A stretch of 64,000 bases of DNA, from assembly GCA_021234155.1 (NCBI GenBank), contig JAJEKV010000105.1, positions 2,641,506-2,705,505 on the forward strand, in the 5' to 3' direction. This DNA is from Isoetes taiwanensis (Eukaryota; Streptophyta; Lycopodiopsida; Isoetales; Isoetaceae). Of this stretch, positions 12,476 to 23,021 are shown in pieces. Both the position numbers and the translations under genes were made by a program. Each line of letters starts with the position of its first letter. Within the stretch, counting starts at the first letter, position 1. A model generated the notes under the pieces. That model made no database searches, was not told the origin of the DNA, and worked only from the letters and a program-made list of their open reading frames with translations.

Positions 12476-14443
12476 GACGTTCCACGGAAATATACGCTAT
12501 AAATACGTATATTTCTGGATCCGTCAACTTTCGTAGCCTTGTATACCTTAGGAAGTGGCATGGGTGCACATCTAAGTTAAATGCATAACTTAGATAACCT
12601 TAGGATAAGACCCATTTTCCACATGGCCTTATCCTATTGGGCAACTGCCACACGGCCTCGCCCCATTGGTGCCACGTGGCATCCCATGTGAACCCTAACT
12701 TATATTACCCTAACCCTAGACCCTTTTCCTGACCCTAGCACCCTGGGAACCTTCTTCGCACTCGAAACTCCGTTTCGAGCGCCGTTTGCTGTGGCATAGC
12801 CTAGGGCAGCAGCCCCCGGAGTGTGGATACGATCTTGGAGCAAGTGCAGCTTCGACCACTTCGAAGATCATGGAGACGCCAGGAATGGGAGGGAGTGCTT
12901 CAGGAGCAGGTTTGTGGAGTAGTGCTCTTAGTAGTTCATCTGGAATTTAGCACTCGAGATGGGTTAGTATTTCGTATATCTAGAGTAGAGCCATCCTAGG
13001 ACCCTTATTCAACATCTTGAACCCTAATCAATAACTGTAAGTTAGATATGTATGATTAGGTTAGATGTTCTTATGATGATTATCATGATATGATGTTATG
13101 TGATGTCGGTTGATCATGTTTGCTCCTCTCGTATTGGGAAGGGGGGTAGAGACCTAGTAGCCATTACGTAGTATGCTCCTAGTTTAGACCACTTAGTTCC
13201 TATTATTATGCGGCCTATGCATGTTGTTTTGGAAAGTCTGCCTGGGGTCAGTTTATCCACTAAGATTGTAGTCCTGTCTCTGCATCTTGCAAAATTTTTT
13301 TGATCGATGAATAAAGTTTGTCGTCTTGTTCACTATACCATCCGATAACCTACATATAGTTTGCTTCACATGATTTGTACTTTCATTATGTTTTTTTTTT
13401 TTTTCCTCGGGTGACTATCACATGTTTCTTTATGGCCTACACGTTTTGGTTTTTATTTTTTCATCATGGGCATGATGTCCTTGTTCATTGTACGGTTTGC
13501 CATTGACCTACAAATTTTCTATCCATCCAAACCAATGGACGTTAAAATTTTCTATCCATCCATCCAAATAAAACAAAAATCTTTTGCTTTTCTTAGGATG
13601 TGTGGGTTCTATGACAAGTTGTCCTTGGGGGGGAAGGGGGTTAGAATCTATAAAAAAGGATTAGAGAAATTTTGAATTGAGGAATTAAAAGAACATTCTA
13701 ACAATGTGAATAAGCAATATGCTTCATAACATGATTTAATACGAGCAATTAGAGCAAACTCATAAGGATTGTCGAATGTTTACGTCAACATAAAAAACTA
13801 TTGCTATTGAGCCTCACTAGGCACTCTAAAAAGGTACGTAAACTCATTTCTTTTATCAATCAAATAGACTTTGAACCTTACAAGCAACCTTATATTCTAG
13901 TTAATTTCTGTCAAATAGGTCGGTCCTTTTAAATTCGGAAAATGGTAATAAACAATAACCAAGTTGTTACTCTAAGGCATATTCTAGGAGTATATAGTAT
14001 ATCACACTAGTTCAAGCATATTGATTTCACTAAAGTGTGATACAAGTGGTAACGTGGATAAGTAACGAATGTGCAAAGCCAGGCTGTTATATAACAAAAA
14101 TGTCAAACCGGCTACATGTGTTACATGTTATGTTCGGCAACTATAATGACATAGTAATGGAAATATAAAGGATATTTGAATTGGAGACTCCAAGTCAGAA
14201 TGGGGAGCATGTTACAAGCAATACAATAAAGTTGTAGGTATGAGGTCAAAGGGGAAATATGAAGTTAGAAGCAATACAAAATGTTAAAATATGAGGCTGG
14301 ATGCCTATAGTCATCAAACTCATTTAAGAAAAATAAATGAAAGAAAATGTTGAGCTAGATAGTCTTATGCTGTAAGATAAGAGGCTATGAATCTATTTAA
14401 AGCCAATGTAAGTAAACGAGAACGTGCAAGGTGCTTGTTCACC
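12476..14443. other. intergenic, no gene seen
   Basis: The Gypsy reading frame breaks off at about 12475. The next 2 kb shows no recognised coding region, apart from a short run of CCCTAA-like words near 12690-12715 (too few for a telomeric array) and a poly-T run at 13390-13405. The sequence near 14000-14440 is the upstream region of the polyphenol oxidase gene. Confidence 0.4.
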
Positions 14444-14450
14444 TATAAAA
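14444..14450 (+). promoter_or_regulatory. candidate TATA box of the PPO gene
   Basis: TATAAAA lies 39-45 bases upstream of the PPO start codon. Transcription would start around 14470-14480 and leave a very short 5' leader. No other TATA-like site lies closer. Inferred from position and sequence only. Confidence 0.5.
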
Positions 14451-14488
14451 TGTGAGGATGGTTTCATTGTTTCTGCAAGAGGAAAACA

Positions 14489-16285
14489 ATGGAGGCCAGA
14501 TTGTTATCCTCGCCTGTTGCTCCTTCGTTAGCGCAGATTGGCTTCTGCAAAAACATTGCAGGCACTCAATCCTTGGCCATAGCCAGGTCTTCAGAAGGGA
14601 AGAGGCAGGGCAAAAATTCGCTGATATGTCGAAGCAGCTACGATCATGAAGCGATGAAGAGAAGGGAGATTCTGCTGGGCTCGTCAATGGGAGCAGCAGG
14701 CCTGCCGTTTCTGCTAAATAATCCATGGGCATTTGCATCTCCAGTTCAGCCACCGGATCTGAACCTCTGTCAAACAAGCAGCAGCGATACAGATCTGAAT
14801 TGCTGCCTCCCCAAAACCACAAAGGCCGTGAAGGATTACATCCTTCCGGCCAATCCGAAGGTCCGCCATCGCCCAGCTGCCCATCTCGCAGACTCCGAAT
14901 ACATAGAAAAGTATAGCCGGGCCTACACTCTGCTGCGAAATCTGCCCGACTCCGACCCCCGCAAGCAGATCAACCAGGGTTACATCCACTGCGTCTTCTG
15001 CGACGGCAGATTGGTTCAGCCGGGTACGCAGAACCCCTTCAACGTCCACTACAGCTGGATTTTTCTGCCCTGGCACAGGTGGTATTTGTATTTCCACGAA
15101 CGGATCCTCCAGAAGCTGCTGGGCGATGATGATTTCCGGCTTCCGTTTTGGAACTGGGATAATCAGGGCGACGATTCGCCGCTGCCCAATACCATGCCAG
15201 TAATGTACACAACGGCAGCATCGCTGTATGATGCGAAGCGGAATACGCTGCACCAGCCACCGGCCATAGCCGATCTGAGCTGGGCACCGGGGAGCCCAGA
15301 GAGGCAGGGTGATTTGGCTACGCTACGCAGATCCAACAACGCGGTCATGTATCAGCAGATGGTGAGCGGGGCTAAGACTGCAAGGCTTTTCATGGGCGAG
15401 CCATACCGGGCCGAAGACCCAGATCCTACCACTGCAGGCGAAGGTAGCCTTGAAGCTAATGCTCACGGATTCGTCCATGTCTGGTCCGGCGGTAATAACC
15501 CTCCCTTTGAAGACATGGGCGCCCTCTATTCTGCTGCCCTTGACCCCATCTTTTTCGCCCACCATGCCAACGTTGACCGCCTCTGGTGGATCTGGAAGAC
15601 CCGCCTTAACCGCCAGGAGTTTACCGACTCTGACTGGCTTGATGCTGCCTTTGTCTTCTTCGATGAAAATGGTGACCCTGTCAAAGTCAAGGTCCGAGAT
15701 GGCCTCGATGTCAATCAGCTTGGGTATACTTATCAAAACATGCCTCTCACTTGGTTAACCTCTAAGTCCACCACCTCCGCCGCCGCTTCCTCTGGAGTAT
15801 CGAAGCTCAAGGGTAAGAAGGTTGAGGTCCCTGAATTTGGTACCATTAAAGCTAGTAAATCTCAAAAGCTAGCCTCCCCTTTCAGCTCAAAAGTCAAGTA
15901 TCCACCTGCCAAAGTTGCATCCCTTGCCTCCATTGCCAACATGGCCATGGCACATGGATCGTCTGGATCTGAGGTAGTTCTTCTTATACAGGGTGTCGAA
16001 TTCTCCATGCATGAGCTAGTGGGATTTGATGTCTTTATCAACTTGCCTGGAGCTGATTCATCGACATCCTTGGATGTCATAGAATATGCAGGTAGTTTCT
16101 TGCACCTACCCCATATGAAGAAAGGAAGTGAAAATATGACAAGGACCACCACTGTAAGGATAGGGATTGGTGAGACATTGCACGATCTTGGAATTAAGGC
16201 AGGGGAAAGTTTTGACGTTACCTTGGTTCCAAGAAGTGGTGGTGAGAAGATCATCGTCAAGGGCTTTGACGTCGAGTACCAATGA
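14489..16285 (+). CDS. PPO: polyphenol oxidase (catechol oxidase/tyrosinase family), plastid-targeted
   Basis: Intact, intronless 598-residue copper oxidase that would oxidise o-diphenols to quinones with O2. An Ala/Ser-rich N-terminus (1-55) looks like a plastid transit peptide. Residues 56-80 carry a twin-arginine-type signal (MKRREILLGSSMGAAG...AFASP), as expected for Tat import into the thylakoid lumen. CuA ligands are His167 (in HCVFC, with Cys171 placed for the thioether bond), His187 and His196 (PWHRWYLYFHERIL). CuB ligands are His326 and His330 (HGFVHVW) and the His358/359 pair (HHANVDRLWW). The DWL domain follows (DWLDAAFVFFDENG, about residue 390), then a Ser/Lys-rich linker and the C-terminal KFDV domain (to about 598). 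The start ATG has A at -3 and G at +4. All key residues are present and length is normal for plant PPO. Its 3' part and downstream flank are duplicated at 53864-57010. Whether the product is latent or active cannot be told from sequence. Confidence 0.96.
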   Translation: MEARLLSSPVAPSLAQIGFCKNIAGTQSLAIARSSEGKRQGKNSLICRSSYDHEAMKRREILLGSSMGAAGLPFLLNNPWAFASPVQPPDLNLCQTSSSDTDLNCCLPKTTKAVKDYILPANPKVRHRPAAHLADSEYIEKYSRAYTLLRNLPDSDPRKQINQGYIHCVFCDGRLVQPGTQNPFNVHYSWIFLPWHRWYLYFHERILQKLLGDDDFRLPFWNWDNQGDDSPLPNTMPVMYTTAASLYDAKRNTLHQPPAIADLSWAPGSPERQGDLATLRRSNNAVMYQQMVSGAKTARLFMGEPYRAEDPDPTTAGEGSLEANAHGFVHVWSGGNNPPFEDMGALYSAALDPIFFAHHANVDRLWWIWKTRLNRQEFTDSDWLDAAFVFFDENGDPVKVKVRDGLDVNQLGYTYQNMPLTWLTSKSTTSAAASSGVSKLKGKKVEVPEFGTIKASKSQKLASPFSSKVKYPPAKVASLASIANMAMAHGSSGSEVVLLIQGVEFSMHELVGFDVFINLPGADSSTSLDVIEYAGSFLHLPHMKKGSENMTRTTTVRIGIGETLHDLGIKAGESFDVTLVPRSGGEKIIVKGFDVEYQ

Positions 16286-18640
16286 AACTAAATCTTCAGT
16301 GAACTTCGCATTGTGGCCTTCCTAATGTTGTGCTATGTTAATTAAGAAAGTACAAGTATTCTTATGATTTGCGCCACTCCTAATGATAATAGGGTGGCTA
16401 TTATAATAAGTTATGATGTAATAATATAATAAGTTTTATCCTACTTTTAAATCTTGCTTTATGGTGATCTTGATCGTTGGTGAAGAGAATAACCTAGCAT
16501 ATGCTAGGAATCAGTCAATCTAGGCCCTTAGTCTCTAAATGGGATTGCAACCCTTAATCTCAAAATACTAAACGTCTGATTATACTAGGAAAACCTAATC
16601 AAATACTGCTTGGTTGTTCCAGTTTCGTTCAAAAATTGAATTTGTACATAGAAAATACAAATACAGCAGTATACTCCATGGTTGGCTAATACACATGAAG
16701 TTCCAAAATTCATAATAGATTACATATGCAAGAAATTTATCACGGCGGCCAAGGCTGTTGTGAACATTTCTCTTAGTCGACTAGATGCAAAAGACAAACT
16801 AGATGCAAAAGACACCCTATGTAGAAGTGATATTTCAGCATATATCTTGATGGCAAATATATATGCATTCTAGTCTCGGATATGAATGCTAAAACATTAC
16901 AGCGAGATTGAAAAAGTGAAAAAAAAGTTAGTTATAGGCAATGCATTGCAAGTCTATACTATCTGGAACATTGAAAGATTGAGTATTGGTTGCATGCTTG
17001 TAGACACAACACTTCCATGTGTAATGACTAAGGGTGACTAACACATACAATCATAAAAGACACTGGAATTAGGGAACTCGTTTTCCCATGGACTTTGTTG
17101 ATCCATGGCAAGCAGCAAGCAAAAACGGTTGCAAGCCATATGCTAGAAACTCTGACTGTTGTATCCAAAAAAATATCTGCCTAAATCAGGCCACAAATGA
17201 TTCAATAAAGCATAAACAGAGCTGGACACTCGCCTAGCCTCCAATAGAGCCTCTTCCTGTTCAAATTCGACCCAGTTTTCTGCATTAAAAGCTCCTAGGT
17301 CTATTCGCACAAGCAAAACGGCATACTGACATACTCAATCAAACAAAACCGTAGAGTTGCGCCCAACATGGGCCAAGGATTATTTTCATACCAGAAACAG
17401 AGGTAATCCGCTGGGAAGATAGGTTGAAGCTCATGTTGAAACTCTGAAGCACTTGAAGAAGCTCTGAAAAAGCCGGAAACAGAGCGGCAAACATAGATGA
17501 GCCGCTATGAGAGAGATATTGCTATTGCCCGAAACAGAAATAGGAGGAATTAGAATAAGCCGCGCAGAGCAAAATGAAGAAAACCAAGAATTTAGGGCAA
17601 GGGCGAAAAAAAATGCAAAAGGCCGCATTAGAAGAAAAAACAAAACGCAAAATGGGAGGAAAAAAAACGGGCAGAAACTTTTATGAGAGCGGCAAGAGAC
17701 GCGTTTTCCTAAAAATGGAAAATTTTCTCGAAAACACACGGACGCACGATAAATATCTCTTATTCAAAAGTTCCAATAATTATGACATAATCTGAATTTA
17801 AATGAATGATGGTTTTCTTACTAATCAGCATAGATGCATACCTTACCTTATTATAAAAGTCTCTCGCTTGAAAAGCCTTCTACCGACCTGATTACATGCC
17901 TTGCCAGGGCCGCTAACAGAGCGTGAATGGGCTTCACTTGAACCTCCATTCGAGCCTTTATAAGATATCGACAGGCTGAGGAATAGATCTGCGATTTAGT
18001 AAGCCGATCCATCTTCAACATGTTAAGAAGATGCAACCTGTACATTAGATTAAGGATAGAAAATATTAAAAGGAAGAAAAAGGATGATGTGGCAAAGCAT
18101 GTCAGTTCATGAAGGAAAGAGAAGGAATCAGGATAATATAAAGAGTGACAGGCCGGAAAGCAAAAAAAGCACCGAATCAGGAGCACATGTGTGATTGCTA
18201 GATTTGCAGCAGATTGGCCTTATTTGGCCAGGAGATTGAAGCAGTAGATGGATAATTGCAGGTTAGCTGGAACAGGGATTGGAGCGGCATTTCTAGTATG
18301 TGTAACTTGCAGAAGATCAATAGACTGATTGACGCAACCTGAATTTGTGGGGCAAGGAATCGGTGGAGTTAAGGTATTAAATTTGTATAGCTGATGGGGA
18401 TATGCAGGATTGCATTGCCTTGTATGTATTTATGGATGCTTGGGGTCATCGAGGTACTGTTCAAAAGTTACTCAACAAAGCTTTTAAAGGTCATTTTGGG
18501 GAGAATCGGCGGTAAAAATGATGCTGCCAAAGAAACTTTTGTTGGATTCGACGATTATAAAGGCCGAGAAGAAACTCCAGTTCGTTGGCAAGCTCCGTCT
18601 GCAGATCCTGAGCATGTTTGGATGCAAGGCCGCTTCTCCA
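16286..18640. repeat. PPO downstream flank; part of a segmental duplication (unit A)
   Basis: Noncoding. Stretches of 16286-17045 and 18140-18640 match 54429-54554 plus 55745-56450 and 56520-57010, in the same order and orientation. Together with the last ~190 codons of PPO (from 15720) this makes a duplicated block. The interval 17046-18140 is absent from the second copy, so it was inserted here or lost there. It is AT-rich with purine-rich runs (17570-17680) and no recognised gene. Diverged coding-like words occur at 18394-18640 in both copies but no family is recognisable. Confidence 0.75.
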
Positions 18641-19094
18641 TGATTGGGCCCACCAATCGCACCTATTCAAGGTGCTAGTAGAACCTGCGCTTTTGTATGG
18701 GGTCGAGGTCTGGGGCCCAGTGATTTCCATCGCCACTTGGAATGGCTTGGAGCAGGTGCAGAAAGCTTTCTTAGCACGGGCCCTGGGGGTGAAGTCCACA
18801 GTCCTATATCAGATACTATTGCAGGAAACAGGTTTCTTGCCTCTTCAAAGGGGAGCCCTTGATAGATACATCGTCTACTTCCAGAAGGTGGTCAGCATGG
18901 ATGATACTCGTCTCCCTAACCTCGCTTACACTTTGGCAATGCGGCCTCAACGACTAAAAGCCTGCTCGCGGAAAAAGAGAGCTCTGTGGCTGACCAGATG
19001 GAATGTGCTAAGTGCATCCAAGTGCAAACGGAGGTAGATCGTCGCTGTCTCAGACAGTACCTTGACACATGCTTCCCCATCAAGCTATGGGTTG
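18641..19094 (+). pseudogene. LINE copy 2, upstream piece (interrupted by CACTA)
   Basis: Encodes LVEPALLYGVEVWGPVISIA, QKAFLARALGVKSTVLYQIL and onward, closely similar to LINE copy 1 at 9870-10280. It is 5'-truncated at about 18641, where similarity to segmental-duplication unit B also stops. The frame runs to CFPIKLWV, where the CACTA transposon has inserted. It resumes at 41262 with GSTLEKVKTAHYQ, in frame once one copy of the TTG target duplication is removed. The 3 bases 19092-19094 (TTG) are the left target duplication. Confidence 0.88.
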
Positions 19095-19420
19095 CACTAG
19101 AAGAAAACCCCTATGCTTGTAACGCTTTTTGATACGCTTTTTTGAACTAAAAAAATAATATAATATAATTAAAAAATGGCGTTACAATATTGATTTGATA
19201 CGCGTTACGAATGATAGGGTCAATTGAAACGCGTAACGAATTTGTAACGCATAACAAGTTTGAAACGTGTAACGGATTTGTAACGCATAACACGTTGAAA
19301 CGCGTTTCAACTAAAATAAAACTGAAACGCGTTTCAATATTGAAACGCATTTCAAAGAACAATATTAAATAAAAAAAAAAACCCTTGAAACGCATTGCAA
19401 GTTCATGAACCGTTACAAAA
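19095..19420. repeat. CACTA left subterminal repeats
   Basis: An array of short, partly palindromic units close to TTGAAACGCGTTTCAA and TTGTAACGCATAACA on both strands, about ten copies between 19122 and 19420. In En/Spm the equivalent subterminal repeats are binding sites of the TnpA protein and are rich in methylatable cytosines. That role is inferred here from position. The matching array at the other end lies at 40915-41235. Confidence 0.85.
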
Positions 19421-19536
19421 AAAAAATTTGGACGAACTTTTATTCATTTTTATTTTCAGATTCTCTAATATAATAACAAAATAAAGCATAACAAAAAGAA
19501 AATTTTTTATTAATTCAACAGAAATACAATATTGTT

Positions 19537-21305
19537 TCAGCAGGCATAGCTGCCTGCTGCACCACTACCATCATGCTCATCATCATAATTTTGATGTGCA
19601 TAAATATCATCTTGTTCAACATTATTAGGTAGATCTTCATTATCAGCTTGTACTTCCATATCATCCAGAAGAAGCAATTGCTCAATGGCCTACACAAGAA
19701 AATGACATAAAATTAAATTATAAGTTCGTTACTAATTTCATAATCTAGAAAAATTTACCTTTCGATGTCGCTCATCTACTGGCCAAATGCCATGCCTTGC
19801 TAGATGTTTTTGCATCTTACAGAAGTTGAGAGTACTACTAAGACGAGATTCATCTTCCGACGGAGGTCGATCATACATTTCATACTATTAAATGAAAAAA
19901 AAAGTGTAAATACATATGTAAATTAGTACAAGATAAAAAATTTGCTAACACGTACAAATCGAGTACGAAATGTAACTTTGCCTCCACTTCCCACGGATTG
20001 TTTGGAACTTCCCTTTGCCTATAAATAAAAGAATAAAAATCCAATAAATTTTAACTATAATATAGACTAAGCATAAATTTACATTAAAAAGAAAAACTCA
20101 CGTTTGCGCATAACATTGTTGAGCATATTCTACTCTCTCACCCCGTGTCTTCCTTTGTCCCTCTCTCCAAAGGTGTTCCCATGCCTGACGATTGTCCTCT
20201 AATTGTGGAGGACATGTCGTGATTTTATCCTTGGCGATATCATCAATCAATCTAAATTTAAAAACCCTGTAAAAGTAGTTTTAAATATAATTAAAATGTG
20301 TATTTAAACAAAGTTATAAATTTAACGCACCTAAAAGATCGTCCTATAATCCTCATGACTTCTCTTTTACTCCATCCTTTTCCGTGCCATTCCTCTAATC
20401 TCTCGAAGACCTATATCACACATGTGGAACTTTACGTTTAGCTTGTTAAAAATCATCATTAATAAAAAAATTAAAACAACAATTACTTACTGCATCAATA
20501 TGCTCCCGCCTCTGATGTTTCATGTCCAAATGTGGGTTCTTCCAATATAATACTTCCCTTGCTGCCCTACTTACATTTTTTGAGAATTCCATTGCACCTG
20601 CACCATAAGAAGGACAACCTAAGGAAGTGACTGCCAGTGGAACTACTTTGCCACGTGATCCCTCTTCAATGATGATGGTATCCGACGAATATTTAAATCG
20701 GCCAATCTGAAAGATAAGCGTACATTGGATGATTAAAAATCAATAAATAATGTTAGCTTATGACATTACAAATTTTAAAACATGGAAATAATGTCTACAC
20801 TATCCAATATTTAATCTTAAATCCTAACTCGCATATCTTTAAATGCTACAATTTCAATTCCATAAATAACTAAAATGCAAAAATAAGTACTTACACATGG
20901 ATACTCAATCGGTCCTTGCTCATCTGCAATTCTACTTCTCCTTCGTCCTGGTCCTCTTCCTTTTCTTGGACCAACTTCTGAGTCATTTATATCAACAGAT
21001 TGAGAATCTCTAAAGGGTGTATGTTCAGAAGTCCCAGCAAGTGGAGTGTTAGAAGGAGTGGGCAAGGAGGTTCTAGTGGCTACGGGATGTGACTGTGTGG
21101 GAGTGGTAGTGGTAGAAAGAGGACCATAATAATTTATATACCACTGACGATACGTAGCATTCATCATATACGCCCTTCTAATAGTGGTATTAGGTTCTGC
21201 AGCCATTACATCTGATGCTCGTAAATGCTCCTCCACTGATCCAGTAAACGTGCTTAAGATAACTTTAATAGCATAAGTGACAGGGTCCTCCAAGACATCG
21301 TCCAT
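19537..21305 (-). CDS. CACTA accessory protein (TnpA-position gene), multi-exon
   Basis: Second gene of the CACTA element, next to the left end and read towards it. The start is probably MDDVLEDPVTYAIKVILSTF at 21305. Exon 1 ends ...RSRIADEQGPIEYPC before a GTAAGT at about 20893. Further exons bounded by GT/AG give FKYSSDTIIIEEGSRGKVVP (near 20700), WKNPHLDMKHQRREHIDA, FERLEEWHGKGWSKREVMR (near 20380), QAWEHLWREGQRKTRGERVE (near 20150), WEVEAKLHFVLD, and a C-terminal exon LLLLDDMEVQADNEDLPNNV with a stop at 19537. The Ser/Thr/Pro-rich section, basic patch (GPRKGRGPGRRRSR) and acidic tail fit a DNA-binding regulator or transposition cofactor. No domain is recognised with certainty. Exons look mostly intact, so this gene may be functional. 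Exon limits are by eye. Confidence 0.65.
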
Positions 21306-22295
21306 GTTATTTCCTATGAATGAAACACAATCAATAAGATAAAAGCTTTTGCCGAACATAATTAATATATATGAACTCTAACTCAATTAAACTTAAGCTA
21401 AGAGAACCAATATATAAGCTAAAACTTACATTACCTTAATTCGTGATAAGACGGCTAAGTTCTTCAACAATATCAACGGCAGGGATACTAACTGTAAGTC
21501 AAACAATTCGGCAGAGTGCAAAGGACCACATGGCGTGAAGAGCACATTCTGGAACTTCAGACAACCTTGCAGGAACGTGATTCAGCACTTGAAGCAGCCA
21601 ATAATCATACTGCTAATTCAGGAATAAAGCTAGACGAAGCAACAAGTTGTATTTCTGACCTGGAAGTTCAGCTAAGTACATCATTAAGCACAGTTGAACA
21701 AGCAGAAAATAAAGCAAAATCAATCAACAACAAGCGAGCTAAGATCATCGAACTTGAATCCCCGCTTGGAGCATCTAGTCGTGAGCAGATGAAAACCTGA
21801 GTGAGGCAACTGCTTTAAAAGATAAGGTTGATATGGACAAGCCATCCGATTTGGATATGCAGCTAAGTTCATCGCTAAGTTCATCGTTTTCCTGAGCTGA
21901 TGAAGCTAATAAACCGTTGAAGACTTAAAAGCTTATATATTACAATAAAGTCCTTGCTCCAAAGAGTAAGGATGTCTATTCTATGAGCAATTATTGCGGG
22001 GATCTGGTTTAAAAGGACTCTATGGTTTTACAAGCGCCTTAGAGCTGCATGCAAAGATAATAATCTTTTGCTGGAAAGGAAAAGATTGATCTGAAGGAAG
22101 GCAAGGAAAGTTAGCTTGGAAGAAATAGCATAGTGCAGAACAAGGTTTATAATCAGCAAGTTCCAAAAGCATATTGATTTTTCAAAGGGCAACTTATTGC
22201 AATAGTAGAAGGTAAAGGCTCCAAAATAAAAGACAGGATAAAACAGAGAATAAAAAGCCTATTTTATGAATTACAGAGTGTTCTTTTTCCCATTC
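21306..22295. other. spacer with a coiled-coil ORF remnant on plus strand
   Basis: Between the CACTA accessory gene and the LRR fragment. An open frame on plus (21516-21797) encodes a heptad-rich, charged peptide (LELQTTLQERDSALEAANNH, then ISDLEVQLSTSLSTVEQAEN) that would form a coiled coil. It runs opposite to the transposon's own genes. After its stop, similar short coding-like pieces continue in broken frames to about 22230. It could be a captured fragment of a host coiled-coil gene. No family is recognised. Confidence 0.35.
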
Positions 22296-23021
22296 CTAGC
22301 ATGGAAGTTTATTTTCTGGAATGTAGTGAGCATCCAGGTGCCTTGTGGGTACTCCTCCTCCTCGGCAAATTTCCTGTAGCTTAGGATTTCCCACAACACT
22401 AAAATTGAAAGTAGTACTTGACCAGCTAGAAGGAAGACCTCCAGAAAGATCATTATAGGACAGATTGAAAACAAGGAAATATTGAAGATCAAACCTGCCA
22501 AATTCAGCTGGAACTTTGCCACTAAGCTGTGCCATGTTTGCTAACGATGGAGGAATCTGACCAGACAATTGATTATGAGCAAAATCAAGATCAAGCATTC
22601 TGTTGAGCTGACCAAGTTGCGGAGGAATAGAACCCCACAAAGAGTTGCTATTCAAATACAGCTTTTCCAGAGAAGAGCAGTTGCCAAGTTCAGGAGGGAT
22701 ACGACCAGAAAAACTATTTTGAGATGCCAGAAACAAACCCAAGTTCTGAACCTGGCCAATCTGAGCAGGAAGAATACCAGAGAGCTTGTTATTGTAAACT
22801 CTGAGGGACTGCAAACTCTGAGCATTGGCAATATCAGAAGTAATACTTCCATCAAACAAATTGTTATGAATCTCAAGAATAGTCATGTTGGGAAGCCCCC
22901 AAATGCCCTTTGGCAAAGAACCCGTGAAGTTGTTATCAGATATTCGAACCCTGATTCCTAGCATATGCAACAGTCTCCTCCCCTTTCTGATTGATGGCAA
23001 AATATTACCAGCATGCTCCAT
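22296..23021 (-). pseudogene. captured fragment of an LRR receptor-like kinase ectodomain
   Basis: A 241-residue open frame with consecutive plant-type leucine-rich repeats: NNFTGSLPKGIWGLPNMTIL, NNLFDGSITSDIANAQSLQS, NNKLSGILPAQIGQVQNLGL, NSFSGRIPPELGNCSSLEKL, NSLWGSIPPQLGQLNRMLDL, NQLSGQIPPSLANMAQ. The next repeat is truncated (LSGKVPAEFGR), consistent with an internal deletion. A capping segment follows (FNLSYNDLSGGLPS...FSVVGNPKL). There is no signal peptide, membrane helix or kinase domain. It resembles the last repeats of subfamily XI (HAESA/HSL-type) receptors. It lies between the two transposon genes and on their strand, as expected for transduplicated host sequence. It stays open over 240 codons, so the capture may be recent or the frame maintained. 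Confidence 0.8.

Noticed and set aside
12690-12720. CCCTAA-like words suggesting an interstitial telomere repeat
   Set aside because: Only two or three imperfect copies; chance in AT-rich plant DNA is sufficient.
14714-15736. Long open frames antisense to the PPO gene
   Set aside because: They are shadows of a GC-rich, highly conserved coding sequence on the other strand and match no family.
22569-22961. Plus-strand open frame of 130 codons over the LRR fragment
   Set aside because: The opposite strand encodes clear leucine-rich repeats; this frame is its antisense shadow.
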